Assembly: GCA_937942205.1 (NCBI GenBank)
Contig: CALDFO010000059.1
Coordinates: 1-7,282 of the forward strand
Reading direction: 5' to 3'
DNA from: an uncultured Alphaproteobacteria bacterium
Lineage (GTDB): Bacteria > Pseudomonadota > Alphaproteobacteria > Micropepsales > Micropepsaceae
Length of the DNA: 7,282 nt
Shown: positions 5,663 to 7,282 of the stretch, one piece after another
How positions within the stretch are numbered: the stretch's first letter is position 1
How the letters are laid out: each line of letters starts with the position of its first letter
Notes under the pieces: model-generated
Database searches by the model: none
What the model saw: the letters and a program-made list of their open reading frames with translations, nothing else
Told to the model about the DNA's origin: nothing
Position numbers and translations under genes: made by a program

Positions 5663-6685
5663 TCAGGCGATAAAGCCGACGCGGCGCTTGACCGCGTCCA
5701 TCACCGGGGTGGCGATGGCGCGGGCGCTTTGCGCGCCGGATTTGAGGATGCGGTCGATCTCCGCCGGGTCGGCCAGCAGGCGGCGCATCTCCCCGGCGAT
5801 CGGCTCCAGCCGCGACACGGTGAGATCGGCCAGGGCGTTCTTGAAGCCGGAAAACTGCTGGCCCGCGAACTGGGCGATCACCGCGTCGCGTTCCAGGTCC
5901 GCCAGCGCGGCATAGATATTCAGCAGATTCTCGGCCTCGGGCCGGTCCTTGAGCTCTTCCGCCGAGGCGGGCAGCGGCAGCGGATCGGTCTTGGCCCGCC
6001 GTATCTTGTTCACGATGGCGTCGGCATCATCGGTGAGATTGATGCGGCTGGCGTCGCTTTCGTCCGACTTGGACATCTTCTTGGTGCCGTCGCGCAGGCT
6101 CATCACCCGCGTCGCCGCGCCGGTGATCACCGGCTCGGGCTGGGGGAAGAAATCCGGCACGCCATAGTCGTTGTTGAACTTGGCAGCGATGTCGCGCGCC
6201 AGCTCCAGATGCTGCTTCTGATCCTCGCCCACCGGGACATGGGTGGCGCGATAGACCAGGATGTCGGCGGCCATCAGCACCGGATAGGTATAGAGGCCGA
6301 CGCTGGCCCGTTCCTTGTGCTTGCCCGACTTCTCCTTGAACTGGGTCATGCGGTCCAGCCAGCCCAGCCGCGCCACGCAGTTGAAGACCCAGGCCAGCTC
6401 GCCATGCTCGGGCACCTGGCCCTGGTTGAAGATGGGGGTGCGCCGGGGGTCCACGCCCGCCGCGATATAGGCGGCCGTCACCTCGCGCGTGGCCTGGGCC
6501 AGTTCGTCCGGCTTGCCGTAACCGGCATCGGCGGTGATGGCGTGCATGTCCACCACGCAGAACAGGCAGGGCATCTGTTCCTGCATCCGCACCCAGTTCT
6601 TGAGCGCGCCCAGATAGTTGCCCAGATGCAGCGTATTGGTGGGCTGCATCCCCGACAGGACCAGCGGCGTGTGTTTTTCGGTCAT
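5663..6685 (-). CDS. trpS: Tryptophanyl-tRNA synthetase
   Basis: This cytosolic enzyme charges tRNA-Trp with tryptophan using ATP. The 340-residue product is full length for bacterial TrpS. Class I signatures are present: the HIGH-type motif as HLGNY (20-24) after SGMQPTNTL, and the KMSKS loop exactly as KKMSKSD (202-208). [15 protein letters not shown] (153-167) is the highly conserved core segment. In [10 protein letters not shown] (134-143), Met138 and Asp141 correspond to the tryptophan-recognition Met/Asp pair of the Bacillus enzyme. The ATG at 6683-6685 directly precedes the family's N-terminus; no good Shine-Dalgarno is seen. Because the glnD stop lies only 8 bp upstream, translational coupling and co-transcription with glnD are likely. 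A stem-loop follows immediately after its stop. Confidence 0.98.
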   Translation of the reverse strand: MTEKHTPLVLSGMQPTNTLHLGNYLGALKNWVRMQEQMPCLFCVVDMHAITADAGYGKPDELAQATREVTAAYIAAGVDPRRTPIFNQGQVPEHGELAWVFNCVARLGWLDRMTQFKEKSGKHKERASVGLYTYPVLMAADILVYRATHVPVGEDQKQHLELARDIAAKFNNDYGVPDFFPQPEPVITGAATRVMSLRDGTKKMSKSDESDASRINLTDDADAIVNKIRRAKTDPLPLPASAEELKDRPEAENLLNIYAALADLERDAVIAQFAGQQFSGFKNALADLTVSRLEPIAGEMRRLLADPAEIDRILKSGAQSARAIATPVMDAVKRRVGFIA

Positions 6686-6693
6686 GGGCGAGG

Positions 6694-7282
6694 TTATGCC
6701 TTGGCGGCCGCCCCGGCATCAAGGGCTCCGGCGGGCCGGGCCAAAGCCTGTTTCAGCCGCCGCTCCACCGCGTCCAGCCGGGCCGGATGCAGGATCTTGT
6801 GGCCGAAGCCGTCGCGGACATAGAAGACGTCCACCGCCCGTTCGCCATAGGTCGTCACCATGGCGGTGGAGATGGACAGGCCCGCCTCGAAAATGGCGTG
6901 GGTGATGTCATAGAGCAGGCCGGGCCGGTCCAGGCATTCCACCTCGATCACGGTGGCGATGCGCGACGCCTCATTGTCGAAATGGATGCTGGGCTTGATG
7001 GAAAAGGCGCTGGCCCGGCTCCGTTGCGCCTTGCGGGCCAGTTCGCGGTGCGGCCAGACGTCGCCGCGCAGCGTCCGCTCGATGGACTGGCGCAGCCGGG
7101 CCAGCCGCTCGGTGTCGTCAAAGGCCCCGCCCTCGGCGTCCTGCACCGAAAAGACGTCCAGCGCGAAACCGTCCGAGGTGGTGAAGGCCTTAGCGTCGAC
7201 GATCGAGCCGCCCGCCAGGGCGATGGCGCCCGCGAACTGCGAGAACAGGCCCGCATTGTCGGGGGTATAGACCACGATCTCG
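6694..7282 (-). CDS. glnD: PII uridylyltransferase/uridylyl-removing enzyme, C-terminal part only
   Basis: Only the last 195 codons lie in the window; the frame stays open to the right edge, so the nucleotidyltransferase and HD domains are outside it. What remains is the tandem ACT-domain tail. The first runs from [20 protein letters not shown] through [16 protein letters not shown], and the second from [20 protein letters not shown] to [16 protein letters not shown]. Both have the D-x-x-GL turn typical of ACT domains, which in GlnD sense glutamine and switch the enzyme between uridylylating and deuridylylating PII (GlnB/GlnK), the centre of nitrogen control. The tail ends in an alanine-rich, non-conserved stretch ([15 protein letters not shown]). 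trpS follows after 8 bp. In-frame GTG and ATG codons inside the segment are internal, not starts. Confidence 0.95.
   Translation of the reverse strand, partial: EIVVYTPDNAGLFSQFAGAIALAGGSIVDAKAFTTSDGFALDVFSVQDAEGGAFDDTERLARLRQSIERTLRGDVWPHRELARKAQRSRASAFSIKPSIHFDNEASRIATVIEVECLDRPGLLYDITHAIFEAGLSISTAMVTTYGERAVDVFYVRDGFGHKILHPARLDAVERRLKQALARPAGALDAGAAAKA

Noticed and set aside
5630..6823. 397-codon plus-strand open frame over trpS
   Set aside because: Antisense to an unmistakable tryptophanyl-tRNA synthetase; no domain in the translation.
1..7282. A defence island, phage, transposon or biosynthetic cluster
   Set aside because: No recombinase, transposase, nuclease, CRISPR repeat or assembly-line gene is visible; the genes are housekeeping or envelope types with uniform codon use.

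Overview
This is a high-GC window with strongly G/C-biased third codon positions, best placed in the Alphaproteobacteria. The placement rests on a glnD-trpS pair and a GGAAC-N17-CGTT promoter of the EcfG/sigmaT general-stress type. No species can be named. It reads as ordinary chromosome: there are no transposases, phage genes, CRISPR arrays or RNA genes. It holds eight protein genes in short, mostly separate transcription units.

Left part (1-3021). A class III (omega-type) PLP aminotransferase runs off the left edge on the minus strand. Diverging from it is a plus-strand membrane protein with three N-terminal helices and a C-terminal DUF1499 domain. An AT-rich GGAC-N6-GTCC inverted repeat lies in front of that gene. 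Its 3' end overlaps, tail to tail, a minus-strand metallo-beta-lactamase-fold hydrolase of the LACTB2/glyoxalase II-like type.

Middle part (3022-5625). Three plus-strand genes follow. The first is a 385-residue soluble protein I do not recognise. The second is an exported SYLF (Ysc84/DUF500) lipid-binding-type protein preceded by an exact match to the EcfG promoter consensus. The third is a small exported protein with a conserved-looking His/Cys cluster. The 163-bp gap between the last two is unusually structured: a 17-bp tandem duplication that includes the SYLF stop codon, a 50-nt long-stem hairpin, and a 14-bp tandem duplication.

Right part (5626-7282). A long bidirectional-looking stem-loop separates the small exported protein from trpS (tryptophanyl-tRNA synthetase, minus strand). 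trpS lies 8 bp downstream of the 3' end of glnD (PII uridylyltransferase, tandem ACT domains), which runs off the right edge. In many alphaproteobacteria murJ/mviN sits between glnD and trpS; here it does not.

The genes do not form one pathway. The most suggestive functional signal is the stress-type promoter in front of the exported SYLF gene. I found no multi-gene system that looks new. The best leads are the unrecognised 385-residue protein, the small His/Cys secreted protein and the structured gap between 5044 and 5191.
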